64,000 bases of DNA. Source: Moniliophthora roreri. Taxonomy: Eukaryota > Basidiomycota > Agaricomycetes > Agaricales > Marasmiaceae. Each line of letters starts with the position of its first letter. Position 1 is the first letter of the stretch. The position numbers and the translations under genes were made by a program. The notes under the pieces were generated by a model that was not told where the DNA came from, did no database searches, and saw only the letters and a list, made by a program, of their open reading frames with translations. The DNA lies in NCBI GenBank assembly GCA_001466705.2, contig LATX02000001.1, positions 1,302,001-1,366,000 of the forward strand. Reading direction: 5' to 3'. Of the stretch, positions 62,343 through 64,000 are shown in pieces.

Positions 62343-63065
62343 TCACCAGCTCAACCCAGGTAGCCCCCTCATGAAATTTACATTCAAGTCTAAACACAGC
62401 ATATCCTCGTCTTTCACAGTGAAACCTCGAACTTGCACTTTAAACTTGGCTGTGGGGTATTGGTATCAGGTATGAAGCGAGTAAGGTAAATAATGAAATA
62501 CCTTTGGGGATCTCCTTCGGAAGGTCGACCTTCTGAGTAACCTCGTACGTTCCTTCCTCAACAGGGCACTGGACGGTTGTGTTGGCATTACGTCTGGAGA
62601 AGTGGTGAGTAGCCTTCTAGAAATGATGCGATGAAAGTAGCGCACGCCTCTTCACAGACATCGAACTGCTTTGAGAGAAGTTTGATGAGTCCAAGCTTCA
62701 CGGTAACATCCGCATAAGCACCCTCCTACGACGAAGAATCAGCTCGGAATGAAGACGAGTGCAAACATGGCTCGAACATCGATTCTTTTTATTGCTTCAG
62801 CTTTTACTGTGACTGAAAGTTCCTTGCCTGGTTGTGGAGGATCCGGTGATACTTTAATGGATTTGACTTGAATAGCGTCGGAGGGGAGACCTAGCCGTAC
62901 AGGGTGTTGGCTGAATGACTTGTCAGCACGGTAGCAACACGCACCACAATCAACGTAGTCCCAGCTATCAAAGGTATGGACTTGGCCATCGGTCTTCAAA
63001 GGTGTTTGGCCAGCATTTGCAAGGGTGAAGAGACAGAGGAAACCCAGAAGGGTGCGATAAAGCAT
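62343..63065 (-). CDS. NPC2: ML-domain lipid-transfer protein (NPC2 / PG-PI-TP type)
   Basis: Secreted or vacuolar lumen protein that binds sterol or phosphatidylglycerol/phosphatidylinositol. The start MLYRTLLGFLCLFTLANA is a signal peptide (the ATG at 63065). Then GQTPLKTDGQVHTFDSWDYV, DCGLPSDAIQVKSIKVSPDP, PQPGKELSVTVKAEAIKRID, EGAYADVTVKLGLIKLLSKQ, FDVCEE, CPVEEGTYEVTQKVDLPKEI and KVQVRGFTVKDEDMLCLDL. Five cysteines are in the ML positions seen. The intron after DCG is 54 nt, in frame and stop-free, so the unspliced frame shows 18 extra residues. Confidence 0.9.
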
Positions 63066-63595
63066 GGTGAAAGGCAAAGATGGAAAGGGTTATGGTCACG
63101 GAGCCAAAAGAACGTCACAGTTCGGAGCAAGTGGGGAGCAATGCGGCTGTGCACGCGCCCGCAGTCATTGCCACCAGTGCTACCAGTGTCAGCACCTTCT
63201 CTTGTTTAAACCACCATCTTCTCCTTTTCAATTTTCATCTTTGACTCTTTATTCTTGTCTTTACAGGTGAGAATCATCTTCGTGCTATCAGATTTGCAGC
63301 TCATCTTCGGTCATCTTTTCAGTGCAACTACCAGGTGAGATCCTTACACTTTCTGGCACCAGGGCCGATAGGGTCCGTCCTACTGGACACAAGAAAGACA
63401 CATAAGCTCGCGTGCTCGCTATACATAATCATCTACACTTCCCTGTTGATCACTTCCGATCCGGTTACTCTTCGAGTCGAGCTGTCTTGAAGTATTGCAA
63501 TTTCACTCATTGCCTCAAACCCCTCCCATCCAAACAGCCAGCGCCAGGCTTAATCCAAATCGTTTTCTAATGAGATTTTTCTCGGTAGCTCTGCG
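63066..63595. promoter_or_regulatory. Divergent promoter region, NPC2 / tetraspan protein
   Basis: About 530 bases between divergent genes. C/T-rich leader before 63,596. No gene seen. Confidence 0.45.
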
Positions 63596-64000
63596 ATGAA
63601 AGCAAGAGAATACTGTTGCTGTGCTATACCAATTATAAACGCTGGCGTTTATACCGCCCTCGCGGAGCAGTTTGTGGCTGGGATCTTAATCGGTATCCTG
63701 TCTATGGCTACGCCGTCGAGTAAGTTCCCAAATTGCTGGCATTCGAGGATGACATCTCACAAGCTTGTGTCTCAGTCGTTGGTGCTGCAACTCCTTCCTT
63801 TGCATCCTGGATATTCGGTATCATCTGTTTGGTCGCTGGAGGTATCCAAGTCCTTGGCTTCATTGGGGCTGCTAAGGTAAGAAGCGAGCTTATGTTTGCG
63901 AATCCTATCCTGAATCGACTACTAGGATAAACCAGTTCTTTTCCGTCGCTACCTGAGCCTCCATGTTATTGCACTACTCGCGGCATTCGCTGTTGCGGGG
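63596..64000 (+). CDS. Fungal tetraspan membrane protein (3' end cut off)
   Basis: Integral membrane protein with several helices; family seen in basidiomycetes, function unknown. It starts MKAREYCCCAIPIINAGVYT (with a conserved Cys triplet), then ALAEQFVAGILIGILSMATP; after an intron IVGAATPSFASWIFGIICLV and AGGIQVLGFIGAAK. A second intron (acceptor ctactag at about 63,929) gives DKPVLFRRYLSLHVIALLAA, which runs off the window. At least three helices are seen. Confidence 0.75.

Overview
The window is nuclear DNA from a filamentous basidiomycete, most likely an Agaricomycete (mushroom-forming) fungus. The evidence is gene density (about one gene per 1.8 kb on both strands), genes broken by many introns of roughly 48-60 nt with GT..AG ends and CTGAC/CTAAC-like branch points, and a gene set typical of fungi (eisosome Pil1, Mediator Med5, golgin Imh1, Ssh4 adaptor, mitochondrial EF-Tu). 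There is no operon structure, rRNA, CRISPR array or recognisable tRNA gene. Gene limits are given as the first to last base of the coding span, introns included.

1-18 kb holds mostly housekeeping genes: a cut-off NAD-dependent epimerase-like gene, TEF1 (eEF1A) with a 5'-UTR intron, a PAS-kinase-like Ser/Thr kinase, a dienelactone hydrolase with a GC-AG intron, a membrane GNAT, Elongator ELP5, a large serine-rich protein of unknown role, and aspartate aminotransferase head to head with aspartyl-tRNA synthetase. 18-29 kb holds SSH4 and SNF4 (head to head), a membrane-anchored methyltransferase, VAM7, an MTM1-type carrier, eIF4E and PIL1.

29-33 kb is less conventional. Two divergent genes of unknown function share a gap-free module of about 65 residues, and a third stretch shows coding-like fragments that I could not assemble. 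33-45 kb returns to conserved genes: SPF30, RIO2, NAA40 (NatD), complex I NDUFB11/ESSS, glycine-cleavage H protein, TUF1, PEX14 and a GRIP-domain golgin.

45-52 kb holds the most unusual structure. The 3' half of MED5, a decayed CDF-type zinc transporter and a roughly 1 kb repeat-rich insertion inside it lie in a sharply bounded block (about 47,218-52,148) almost devoid of CpG. This resembles long-term cytosine methylation and deamination centred on a repeat and spreading into a working gene.

52-64 kb holds eIF3h, a secreted double-psi beta-barrel protein with a repetitive linker, ribosome-assembly factor IPI1, a secreted GH5 mannanase, a small unknown ORF, an NPC2/ML-domain lipid-transfer protein, and the start of a tetraspan membrane protein cut by the window end. 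Many gene pairs are head to head with 80-190 bp between start codons, so shared bidirectional promoters are a general feature here.
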